18,901 bases of DNA from Comamonadaceae bacterium. GTDB lineage: Bacteria > Pseudomonadota > Gammaproteobacteria > Burkholderiales > Burkholderiaceae_C. The stretch covers positions 1 to 18,901 of the forward strand of contig CANGOY010000008.1 of the NCBI GenBank assembly GCA_947455585.1. The letters are read 5' to 3'. The position numbers were made by a program, and so were the translations under genes. Every line of letters begins with the position of its first letter. Positions within the stretch are counted from its first letter, which is position 1. Below, piece by piece: positions 5,591-13,276 of the stretch. The notes beneath the pieces are model-generated. The model did not search any database. It was not told the origin of the DNA and saw only the letters and a program-made list of their open reading frames with translations.

Positions 5591-6553
5591 ATGAAAAATT
5601 CGCTGAAACAAGTAGCAGCACAGTTGTGCTGTTTCTCTTTAGTCGTACTAAGTCTTGGGGCGCATGCGCAGCAGCCCAGCATCACGGCACCGTTGGGCGA
5701 GAAGTTCAAGGTGCCCAATTTATTAGTCAAGCAGCAAACCCGCCTCGTGCTTTACCGCTTGGCAACAGACAAAAATCCGGGCGCTGCCAGCATTTACATC
5801 AACGGGGCTTACCAAGCTTCGTTGCAGCGCGGTGCATTCACCGAGCTGTGTTTGCCACCGTCCAGCATTGAGGTGTCCGCCCGCATGGTGGAAAACGGTC
5901 AAACCGTGCACGATAGCTACGACGTGACCAATACCTTGGTGCTTGAAGGCGGTAAAGAAACGTTTGTGCAAGTGTTTGAAGAGGTCAACGGCCACGCACT
6001 GATGATGTCGGTTCGCCCCGAAAAGTCGTTGCCTGAGTTGGTCAAAACCCGCGCACAACAACACACGGTTTCACGCGTACCCGAAGCGGTGACCTGCCAA
6101 GACGCAGGCAAACCAGCACCTTCACCCAAGCCAGCGAAAAAGCCCCAAACCATTACCTTGGGTGCCGATGCCTTGTTCCCATTCGGTAAATCAGATGCCG
6201 ACACCATTCCGCCCAAAGGCCGCGCCTTGCTCGATGACCTGAGCAAACGCATCAAAAGCGAGTTTGGCGCAGCAGACCGTGTGAATTTGCACATCGTGGG
6301 TCATGCCGATAAGTTTGGTTCAACGGCCAGCAACATGAAGCTGTCGCAAGAACGTGCAGCGGCCATCAAGTCGTATTTGGTCAAAGGTGGCTTGAGTGCC
6401 AACAACATCACCACCGAAGGCCGTGGTGACACAGAGCCTGTCGTGAAAACCTGTGGCAAAGAGCTGAACAAAGCCAACGTGGCTTGCAACAAACCCAACC
6501 GCCGCGTGGTGGTGGAAGTGACTGCCACACAAGCAGCTGAAGCAACCAACTGA
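5591..6553 (+). CDS. OmpA-family peptidoglycan-binding protein of the adhesin cluster
   Basis: A 320-aa exported protein. Residues 1-27 are a Sec signal peptide (two Lys, hydrophobic core, cut after AHA). Residues about 40-145 form a beta-rich domain I do not recognise with certainty; the pattern LVLYRLA...ASIYINGAYQASL recalls DUF2846-like domains. A Pro/Lys linker (172-186) precedes a C-terminal OmpA domain (187-312). The diaminopimelate-binding pair is kept: Asp240 in GHADKFGS and Arg255 in LSQERA. Cys288 and Cys299 match the OmpA disulfide positions. It binds peptidoglycan in the periplasm. It sits 11 bp before the adhesin gene, so it probably belongs to the same secretion/adhesion system as an anchor or docking factor; that is inference. 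A GTG at 5582 in frame is a less likely start, since the ATG at 5591 begins a normal signal peptide. Confidence 0.92.
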   Translation: MKNSLKQVAAQLCCFSLVVLSLGAHAQQPSITAPLGEKFKVPNLLVKQQTRLVLYRLATDKNPGAASIYINGAYQASLQRGAFTELCLPPSSIEVSARMVENGQTVHDSYDVTNTLVLEGGKETFVQVFEEVNGHALMMSVRPEKSLPELVKTRAQQHTVSRVPEAVTCQDAGKPAPSPKPAKKPQTITLGADALFPFGKSDADTIPPKGRALLDDLSKRIKSEFGAADRVNLHIVGHADKFGSTASNMKLSQERAAAIKSYLVKGGLSANNITTEGRGDTEPVVKTCGKELNKANVACNKPNRRVVVEVTATQAAEATN

Positions 6554-6564
6554 GGGAACACATC

Positions 6565-9500
6565 ATGGCTAAAACATACAAAATATTGGTGAACGACGGC
6601 AAAGGCACGGACATCAAACCCGTCAGCGTTGAGCAGGGTGTAGGCGCCAAGGGCGAACCCGTGCACTTGGTGGCCAAGCGTGGCTGGCGCTTTCAGTTGC
6701 AAGACGAACTCAAAGGCAAGGGCTTGGCTCCAGACCAAGTGCGTCTCAAACGCGTGGGCAAAGATTTGGTCATCTTGTTTGACGGCAGCCAACGCGCCGA
6801 CGTGGTGATTGAAGACTACTACGCAGAAAACACCGACAAAGACAAAGACAACGGCATGCCCACCTTGGTAGGTAACGCTGAAAACGGTGGCATGTACGAA
6901 TACGTGCCCCAAGACCCCGCCATCAGCAGCATGCCAGCCGAGCTCAAAGACGGCAACACCCCTGTCATCGTGTCGCTAGGCGGCGGCCCATTGGGCGATG
7001 ACTTTGTGTTGTCGGCTTTGCCATTGGTGGCGGCTGCTGGTGGTGTGAGTGGTTGGCTTGTGGCCGGTGGTGTTGCTGCTGCAGCTGCGGCGGGGGGCGG
7101 AGGTGGCGGCGGCAGTGGTGCGGCAGTGGTTGTTGTTCCCGCTAAAGCCACTGGCAGCCTGACCCATGACGCTACAAATGACACGGGTACGTTGATAAAT
7201 GATAGTTACACCAAAAATAACAAACCACAATTAACTATTAACGCAGAGCATGGCGCAACTGTCGTAGTTACTGTAAATGGCAAAGATTACAACGCGATAG
7301 AGACAAGCACTCCAGGGGTCTATACCGTCGAAGTGGGCGGTAACGAGGCGCTGGGCAAATTGAATGATGGTAAGTACACCCCCGTCATTAAGGTTACTAA
7401 CTCAGCCGGAAGTAGCACGGCGGATGGCACACCATTTATGGTTGACCAAAGTGCAACGAAGAATCAACCTGATAACAAAGACGATCCAAATAACGTCGCA
7501 ACAATTGAAATCAGTGCAGTATCAGATGACACGGGTGGTGATGCGCATGACTTTGTGACAAGCGATACAACTGTGTTAATAAGTGGCAAGGTTACAGGTT
7601 TTAGTAATTCAGGCGTAGCTGCCGGTGAGCGTGTACACATTCAGATATTGGATGCAACAAATAAGGTCTTAGTCGATGAGTATGTAGTTCCAGCGAGTGA
7701 TGGGACGTGGGTTACAGCAGCATCCTCGGCAGCATTGCCAATCGCAAAATACACAATAAGTGCAACGATTGAAGATGCGGCAGGCAACGTTGTAAAGGCA
7801 GTTACGCAACCGTTAGAGATTACAGATGTTCCAAGCGGACAAACTGGTGGTCTAAAACATGATGCCCTAGATGACACGGGCATTTCTCAAACGGACAGCA
7901 TCACAAATAATCAAAATCCAATTTATACAGGCTTGGCAGATAAGGGAGCAGATATAGAGGTTGTGATTGCAGGAGTGACGTATCAAACAAAAGCTAGTTC
8001 GACAGACGGGACATACAGTTTTGTAGTCGATAACAAAGGCATATCGAATGCTGTCGGCGGAACATTGGCAGATGGAGTTTACGCATCAACAGTGAAATCG
8101 ACGCTGAATGGAAAAACTAGCCAAGTTGCGGGAACAACTTTTACGATTGATCACAGTACGGCAACCAACCAACCCAATAATCAAGTTGATCCAAACAAGG
8201 ATGCAAAAATTGAAATCAGTGCTGTTTCTGAAGACACGGGTACTGATATACACGATTTCATCACCACAGATGCCGCGGTTTTTATTAGCGGAAAAGTGAC
8301 AGGTTTTACAAATTCGGGGGTGGCTAAGGGGGAGCGTGTACGAATTCAAATTCTAGATACATCACAAAAAATAGTAGCTGAAGAGTTCGTAGACCCAGCA
8401 AGTGATGGCACTTGGACAACGATTACACCAACGACCGCTCTTATTAATGGCATGTACACAATCAAGGCAGTGATCGAAGATATCGCCGGTAATCAAGTCC
8501 AAACAACGACACATTCGTTGCAGATTACTGATGCCAGCGTCACAGCTAATCCTGATACGAACTCGGTAACTGAAGATACTTTATTGACGGTAAATGGAGG
8601 ATTGATTGCTGGAGATTCCAAGGGTGGGGTAGCTGATAGTGCAACTGCTGTTGCGATGAGCGGTTTAAAAGTGAGTCAGATAAAGGTAGATGCCGGAGCG
8701 TATCAACAAGTGTCTGCAACTGGAGAGACAGTAATCATTGGTGTGTTTGGAAAGCTTTCAGTACAGGCTGACGGAACGTATCAGTACGCGCTTAGTAATA
8801 CAGATGTCAATGTACAAGCATTAAGCAAGACCCCTGGAAAAGATAAGTTTTTTTACACATTAACTGATGGGTTGAACCATACGAGTGAAACGACATTAAC
8901 GGTTGTTGTCAACGGTCAAAATGATGTGCCATTCATTACAGGCGCATCGGTCAAACAGATCAGTCAAACAGGACCTGCATCAGTTGGCGATAAATTGGTT
9001 ATTGCAGACGCAGATGCAGGGGAGAGCAAATTAGAGGTGGGTGTGCTTGGTACCAAATTCAAAGGTCAATTTGGTGAATTTGAAATCAATGACGCAACAA
9101 ACCCAGTCACGGCAGGTTCATATGACTGGACTTACACAAAAAACAATGGTGATTTAGGTTCAAGCGATTCAATTCGCCATGACTTGTTTGTTGTGAAATC
9201 ACTAGATGGAACTGCGAGTCAAACATTTGATATGGAAGTGACGTCACCAATAGGGCTGATTAAGCAAGAGTTTCATGCGTTAACTTCAGATGGTCTGGTC
9301 GTCAACGGCAAAACCACCACCACTGATACGTTGGACATGCATGGTTCCGGCGTTTTCGACTTTACGCAAGTCCTTACGAAGTTAAATAGCGTTGAAATAA
9401 TTAATGCAGATTTTTTGCACACTGGTAGCAACACGGTTAAATTAAATTTGGCCAGTCTTATGCAGGCAGACAATCATGTGCTGACAGTGTTGGGCGATAG

Positions 9501-9651
9501 CAATGATTTTGTGGTGATGGTTGGGGCAACGTTCAGTTCAAAAGTAGTTAATTCAGTGCCAGGATTTACTGACTACACATATGTTGCGACTAATAACGAT
9601 GAACTGCACCTAATAGTTCAAAGTGTGATGAGTCAAACGGGCATAGGTTAA
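6565..9651 (+). CDS. Large T1SS-exported adhesin, BapA-prefix-like, Ig-like and VCBS repeats
   Basis: A 1028-aa surface adhesin with no cysteine and no Sec signal peptide. Domains: about 1-85, a BapA-prefix-like beta domain; 86-145, an acidic linker; 146-192, a hydrophobic and Gly/Ala-rich segment ending in seven glycines; 196-427 and 428-656, two tandem A-B Ig-like units; 657-790, a VCBS-like repeat (TANPDTNSVTEDTLL ... DKFFYTLTDG ... VVVNGQNDVP); about 790-895, a further beta domain; 900-1028, a C-terminus with the LDMHGSGVFDF ... NTVKLNLASLM ... LTVLGDSNDFVVM pattern typical of T1SS-exported BapA-like proteins. I see no GGxGxDxUx RTX repeats. A Shine-Dalgarno GAGGGA overlaps the upstream stop. 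Codon use changes sharply: the first 590 bp resemble neighbours, the rest is AT-rich. Predicted role: surface attachment, aggregation or biofilm. Confidence 0.9.
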   Translation: MAKTYKILVNDGKGTDIKPVSVEQGVGAKGEPVHLVAKRGWRFQLQDELKGKGLAPDQVRLKRVGKDLVILFDGSQRADVVIEDYYAENTDKDKDNGMPTLVGNAENGGMYEYVPQDPAISSMPAELKDGNTPVIVSLGGGPLGDDFVLSALPLVAAAGGVSGWLVAGGVAAAAAAGGGGGGGSGAAVVVVPAKATGSLTHDATNDTGTLINDSYTKNNKPQLTINAEHGATVVVTVNGKDYNAIETSTPGVYTVEVGGNEALGKLNDGKYTPVIKVTNSAGSSTADGTPFMVDQSATKNQPDNKDDPNNVATIEISAVSDDTGGDAHDFVTSDTTVLISGKVTGFSNSGVAAGERVHIQILDATNKVLVDEYVVPASDGTWVTAASSAALPIAKYTISATIEDAAGNVVKAVTQPLEITDVPSGQTGGLKHDALDDTGISQTDSITNNQNPIYTGLADKGADIEVVIAGVTYQTKASSTDGTYSFVVDNKGISNAVGGTLADGVYASTVKSTLNGKTSQVAGTTFTIDHSTATNQPNNQVDPNKDAKIEISAVSEDTGTDIHDFITTDAAVFISGKVTGFTNSGVAKGERVRIQILDTSQKIVAEEFVDPASDGTWTTITPTTALINGMYTIKAVIEDIAGNQVQTTTHSLQITDASVTANPDTNSVTEDTLLTVNGGLIAGDSKGGVADSATAVAMSGLKVSQIKVDAGAYQQVSATGETVIIGVFGKLSVQADGTYQYALSNTDVNVQALSKTPGKDKFFYTLTDGLNHTSETTLTVVVNGQNDVPFITGASVKQISQTGPASVGDKLVIADADAGESKLEVGVLGTKFKGQFGEFEINDATNPVTAGSYDWTYTKNNGDLGSSDSIRHDLFVVKSLDGTASQTFDMEVTSPIGLIKQEFHALTSDGLVVNGKTTTTDTLDMHGSGVFDFTQVLTKLNSVEIINADFLHTGSNTVKLNLASLMQADNHVLTVLGDSNDFVVMVGATFSSKVVNSVPGFTDYTYVATNNDELHLIVQSVMSQTGIG
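7150..8532 (+). repeat. Two tandem A-B Ig-like units inside the adhesin gene
   Basis: Unit 1 is 7150-7845 (residues 196-427) and unit 2 is 7846-8532 (428-656). Part A starts GSLTHDATNDTG / GGLKHDALDDTG and ends near DQSATKNQPDN / DHSTATNQPNN. Part B is closer: IEISAVSDDTG / IEISAVSEDTG, then ISGKVTGFSNSGVAAGERV / ISGKVTGFTNSGVAKGERV, then PASDGTW in both. The units have diverged at DNA level, so the duplication is not recent. Confidence 0.85.
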
Positions 9652-9655
9652 TCAT

Positions 9656-9683
9656 CGTCTATACGCCACATGGCGTATAGACG
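9656..9683. other. Perfect 12-bp hairpin after the adhesin stop codon
   Basis: CGTCTATACGCC, loop ACAT, GGCGTATAGACG, starting 4 nt after the adhesin TAA. There is no T-tract on either strand, so it is not a canonical intrinsic terminator. It probably acts on mRNA: 3'-end protection of the ompA-adhesin message, a processing site, or partial attenuation before the exporter genes. Confidence 0.8.
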
Positions 9684-9726
9684 GCACCCCTCGAAACACA
9701 TACGCTAAAGGGTTAACCACTACTCA

Positions 9727-9765
9727 AAATCAAGTTGATTTATGGGTGCGCATTCAATCTAAAAT
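9727..9765 (+). promoter_or_regulatory. Candidate promoter and palindromic site before the exporter genes
   Basis: TTGATT (9735-9740), a 19-nt spacer and TAAAAT (9760-9765) form a plausible but long-spaced sigma-70 promoter. The -35 hexamer lies in the right half of a perfect palindrome AAATCAAGTTGATTT (9727-9741), which could be an operator. It would give an independent transcript for the TolC-LapB-LapC genes with a leader of about 55 nt. Confidence 0.35.
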
Positions 9766-9826
9766 GCGAACAAATGATTTACAAATTTTAACGTTTCGAG
9801 TCATAAATTGATAGAAACTAGCAAAT

Positions 9827-11119
9827 ATGAAAACCAAAAGCCAGCAAATCAAATTGACATGTGTTGCCGCCGCCTTGCTCGTTTTTGGGGTGCAGGCGCA
9901 GGCCCAATCGTTCACTGAGGTGGTTCAAAACGCATTGGCGATTTATCCCTCTATGTTGGCAGCCAAGGCCAAGACCGAGGCGCAGCGCTCCGACATTGAC
10001 CGTGCCCGCGCCGCGCACATGCCGCAAATTAGCTATGGCTATGCGCGCAGCAAGTACGCCAATACCGAGTTGCCCGCATCGATTCACCCCAACACACGTT
10101 CACCGTCAGTGCGTTTGAACCTGTGGTCGGGTGGTCGCATCGAGGCAGATGCCGAGCGTGCTGAAGCGCTGACGCAAAGCAGCGAGTACCAAGAGGCGCT
10201 GACGCGTGACGATGTGGCGCTGCAAGCCGCCGAGGCGTATATCAACTGGGCGCGTGCGCTGGACATGTTTGAGTTGGCGTCAAAGAACTTAGAGTCACAC
10301 CGCGTGACGTTGAGCGACATTCAAAAAATTGTGGATGTGGACACCGGCCGCCGTATCGACCTTGAGCAAGCGCAAGTGCGTGTGGACAACGCGTCGTTGA
10401 CCAAGTTGCAGCGCCAAACCGAGCTGTACCAAGCGCGCCAACGTTTGAGCCGTTTTTGGCAAGGCAGCTTGTCCGCCAAGCCGTTGGGCTTGAAAGAAAC
10501 GCTGAACCCAACAGGGCGTCTGGGCCAAGTGCCACAAAGCGTAGAACAAGTGATGGATTCGGTGTCTGACGACTTGCCCTCTATCGCCCAGCAAAAAACA
10601 CAAATGCAGGCCGCCGAGGCAGCGGTGAGTTTGGCCAAAGGTCAATACTGGCCCACGGTGGATTTGACGTCGACGCGCCAACTCAACCCCATCACGGTGG
10701 GTTCGACTCTTCAATACAAAGAAGACACCTTCACACAAGTGCAGCTGAACATGCCGCTTTACAGCGGTGGTGCTACGGCTGCAGGTGTGCGCACGGCGGT
10801 GGGGCAGTTGACGGCGGCACAAAACGCTTTGGAAGAAGCGCGTTTGTTGGCGCGTGAAAAAGCGGCCGTGGCTTACCAAGAGTGGGTCAATGCACAAGGT
10901 CGTGCCATTCAGGGCGAGAGCCAAGCGCGCGTGGGCGACAAGGTGGTCGATGGCTACCGTTTGCAGTTCCGTTTGGCGCGTCGCCAATTGTTGGATTTAT
11001 TGAATATTCAAGCCGAAGCGTTCAGCTACCAAAGCGCAGCAACGACGGCGTTTTATGACGAACAAGTCACCCGCGCCCGTTTGTTAGCGGCGATGGGTGA
11101 TTTGGCAAAAAGGTTTTAA
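9827..11119 (+). CDS. TolC-family outer membrane channel of the T1SS
   Basis: A 430-aa outer-membrane efflux protein, near the usual TolC length. The signal peptide is about residues 1-26 (MKTKSQ, hydrophobic core, cut after AQA). Two internally related halves follow (about 27-225 and 226-430), each with long helices and a beta-strand pair, for example PSVRLNLWSGGRIEADAERA and VQLNMPLYSGGATAAGVRTA, the repeated LWSGG/LYSGG motif of TolC/AggA-type channels. As a trimer it would form the outer-membrane and periplasmic tunnel through which the adhesin leaves. It is the first gene of a compact exporter set: the ABC gene starts 3 nt after its stop. Codon use returns to the GC-rich norm here. No strong Shine-Dalgarno precedes the ATG. 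Confidence 0.94.
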   Translation: MKTKSQQIKLTCVAAALLVFGVQAQAQSFTEVVQNALAIYPSMLAAKAKTEAQRSDIDRARAAHMPQISYGYARSKYANTELPASIHPNTRSPSVRLNLWSGGRIEADAERAEALTQSSEYQEALTRDDVALQAAEAYINWARALDMFELASKNLESHRVTLSDIQKIVDVDTGRRIDLEQAQVRVDNASLTKLQRQTELYQARQRLSRFWQGSLSAKPLGLKETLNPTGRLGQVPQSVEQVMDSVSDDLPSIAQQKTQMQAAEAAVSLAKGQYWPTVDLTSTRQLNPITVGSTLQYKEDTFTQVQLNMPLYSGGATAAGVRTAVGQLTAAQNALEEARLLAREKAAVAYQEWVNAQGRAIQGESQARVGDKVVDGYRLQFRLARRQLLDLLNIQAEAFSYQSAATTAFYDEQVTRARLLAAMGDLAKRF

Positions 11120-11122
11120 GCG

Positions 11123-13276
11123 ATGAGAACTCCTGAACAAGCGGATGGTTCCGCGGATGCACTGTTGGTGTGTCTGGCCTTGGTGGCCAAGCAACTGGGC
11201 CACCCACTGCATGTGCCTGCCATGCGCCAAGGTTTTGCCTTGGATGACGCAGGGCGCATTCCTTTAGAGGCATATCCAGACTTAGCGCATCAACACGGTT
11301 TGTTAGCCGGTTGGTCGCGCAAGCCCTTGGCCGATATTCCCAGCTATGTGATGCCCGTGCTGGTGTCGTTGGTGGATGGCCGTGCGTGTGTGTTGCGTGC
11401 GATTGAGGGCAACACCGCTGTGGTGTGGTGGGCCGAAGCCGGCGCACAAGATGACCGCGTGTCGTTAGAGCAGTTGCAAGGTTTGTCGCGTGACGAGGTG
11501 TTGGTGGTCAAGCTGCCGCCCAAGCGCAGTGACCAAACCTTGGCGCCCATGCAAGGTGCCGCCTTCAGTTGGTTTTGGGGCACGCTGTGGCGCTTCCGCC
11601 ATTTCTATGTGGAGTCGATGGTGGCGACTGTTGTGGCCAACATCCTCACCTTGGCGAGTGTGTTCTTCACCATGAACGTGTACGACCGCGTGGTGCCCAC
11701 GCAAGCGTATGCCTCGTTGTGGACCTTGGCCATTGGCACTGCGGTGGCCATCGTGATGGAGTTCATCATGCGTTGGCTCAAAGCGCGCTTGGTGGACTTA
11801 GGCGGCAAGAAGGCCGACCTGGCCATCAACGCCACGCTGCTGCGTGAAGTGATGGGCATTCGTTTGGAGAACCGCCCGCAATCGGTGGGCACATTTGCCA
11901 GCTCAATGCGTGACTTTGAATCGCTGCGCGATTTCTTCTCGTCCGCATCGTTGGTGGTGTTGGCCGACATGCCGTTTGTGTTGTTGTTCTTGGCCTTGAT
12001 TGCCATGGTCAGCGGCCCCTTGGCTTGGATTCCTGGATTGGCTGTGCCACTGTTGGTGGCGCAAGGCATCTGGGCGCAAAAGCCGTTGATGACCGCCATG
12101 CGCGCCAACATGAAAGAGTCGGGCGACAAGCAAAGCGTGTTGGTCGAATCGGTGTTGAACTTGGAATTGCTCAAGGCGCACAACGCAGAAAACTATTTGC
12201 AACGCCGTTGGGAAACATCCAACAAAGCAGGCTCGGATTCGTACAAAGAAATTCGCGCCATCACCAACTGGATCATGGGTTGCACCACGGCCGTGACGCA
12301 ACTGGTGACGGTGTTCATGGTGGTGGCTGGTGTGTACATGATTCACGCCAACATGCTGACGCTGGGTGGCTTGATTGCTTCGGTCATTTTGGCGGGCCGT
12401 GCTTTGGGTCCGTTGGGTGGTGTGATGTCATTGGCTTCACGCTACCAACAGGCGGTGTCTTCGCTCGAAACATTGGATGGTTTGATGAAGCGCCCTCGAG
12501 ACCGCATCGTAGGCCGTACCTACGTGGTGCCAGAGCGCATTGAGGGCGGCTTAGAGGCGCAGGCACTGGAGTTTGGTTATCCCGGCGAACATGCCATTCC
12601 CGTGATCAAGCGTTTGTCTATCAAAGTGAATCCGGGTCAACACGTAGCGCTTTTGGGGCGTGTGGGCAGTGGCAAGAGCACCTTGTTGCGACTGATGGCG
12701 GGCCTGTACACCCCGCTGGGCGGCAGTGTGCGTTTGGATGGCGTGGAGATGCAACAAATCGAACCCGCCGAGGTGCGCAGTTGCATGGGCTATGTGGGGC
12801 AAGACCCCCAGTTGTTCATGGGGACTGTGCGTGAAAATATGGTGCTGTCAGAAACATGGATCAGCGACACCAAGATCATTGAAGTCTTGAAATCACTGAA
12901 CTTGTACGAGATGGTGGCTGCGCACCCACGCGGCTTGGACATGCCCATCACCGAAGCGGGTGGCGGTTTGTCGGGCGGTCAGCGTCAGTTGCTATCGATT
13001 GCACGCATGATGTTGCGTGACCCGCAGCTCGTCTTCATGGACGAGCCAACCGCCAACATGGACGGCAACACCGAAGCGCATGTGATTGCGGTGTTGAAAG
13101 AGTGGCTCAAAGGTCGAACCTTGCTGATGTCTACACACCGCCCACAGCTGTTGGAGTGGGCTGACGTGGTGGCCGTGATTGAGGCGGGGCAGTGCGTGAT
13201 GATGGGGCCCAAGCAAGAAATGATTGAAAAGTTGTCGCGTGGCGTGGATGTGAAGACAACTGGAGCACAAGCATGA
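11123..13276 (+). CDS. T1SS ABC exporter (permease-ATPase), LapB type
   Basis: A 717-aa type I secretion ABC transporter that energises adhesin export across the inner membrane. The N-terminus (about 1-130) is a C39-peptidase-like domain without protease activity: where the family has catalytic Cys (DCGAACLAMVA), this protein has Ala13 before CLALVA. Such C39-like domains bind the substrate. The six-helix transmembrane domain is about 150-440. The nucleotide-binding domain follows: Walker A GRVGSGKST at 512-520, signature LSGGQ at 616-620, Walker B VFMDEP at 637-642, H-loop His672. It starts 3 nt after the TolC-family gene and overlaps the next gene by 4 bp (ATGA), so translation is coupled. 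LapB and BapB-type exporters of large adhesins are the closest known functional class. Confidence 0.95.
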   Translation: MRTPEQADGSADALLVCLALVAKQLGHPLHVPAMRQGFALDDAGRIPLEAYPDLAHQHGLLAGWSRKPLADIPSYVMPVLVSLVDGRACVLRAIEGNTAVVWWAEAGAQDDRVSLEQLQGLSRDEVLVVKLPPKRSDQTLAPMQGAAFSWFWGTLWRFRHFYVESMVATVVANILTLASVFFTMNVYDRVVPTQAYASLWTLAIGTAVAIVMEFIMRWLKARLVDLGGKKADLAINATLLREVMGIRLENRPQSVGTFASSMRDFESLRDFFSSASLVVLADMPFVLLFLALIAMVSGPLAWIPGLAVPLLVAQGIWAQKPLMTAMRANMKESGDKQSVLVESVLNLELLKAHNAENYLQRRWETSNKAGSDSYKEIRAITNWIMGCTTAVTQLVTVFMVVAGVYMIHANMLTLGGLIASVILAGRALGPLGGVMSLASRYQQAVSSLETLDGLMKRPRDRIVGRTYVVPERIEGGLEAQALEFGYPGEHAIPVIKRLSIKVNPGQHVALLGRVGSGKSTLLRLMAGLYTPLGGSVRLDGVEMQQIEPAEVRSCMGYVGQDPQLFMGTVRENMVLSETWISDTKIIEVLKSLNLYEMVAAHPRGLDMPITEAGGGLSGGQRQLLSIARMMLRDPQLVFMDEPTANMDGNTEAHVIAVLKEWLKGRTLLMSTHRPQLLEWADVVAVIEAGQCVMMGPKQEMIEKLSRGVDVKTTGAQA

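Noticed and set aside
7090..7110. G-rich tract in the adhesin gene as a phase-variation switch
   Set aside because: The longest pure G run is only six, and the tract encodes a normal glycine linker, so slipped-strand switching is not supported.
8520..9651. RTX calcium-binding nonapeptides expected for a T1SS adhesin
   Set aside because: No GGxGxDxUx series is present; the C-terminus is VCBS-like and beta-rich instead.
9690..9800. 8-bp inverted repeat CTCGAAAC (9690-9697) / GTTTCGAG (9793-9800)
   Set aside because: Short arms 95 nt apart in AT-rich DNA; could occur by chance and has no matching direct repeats or transposase.
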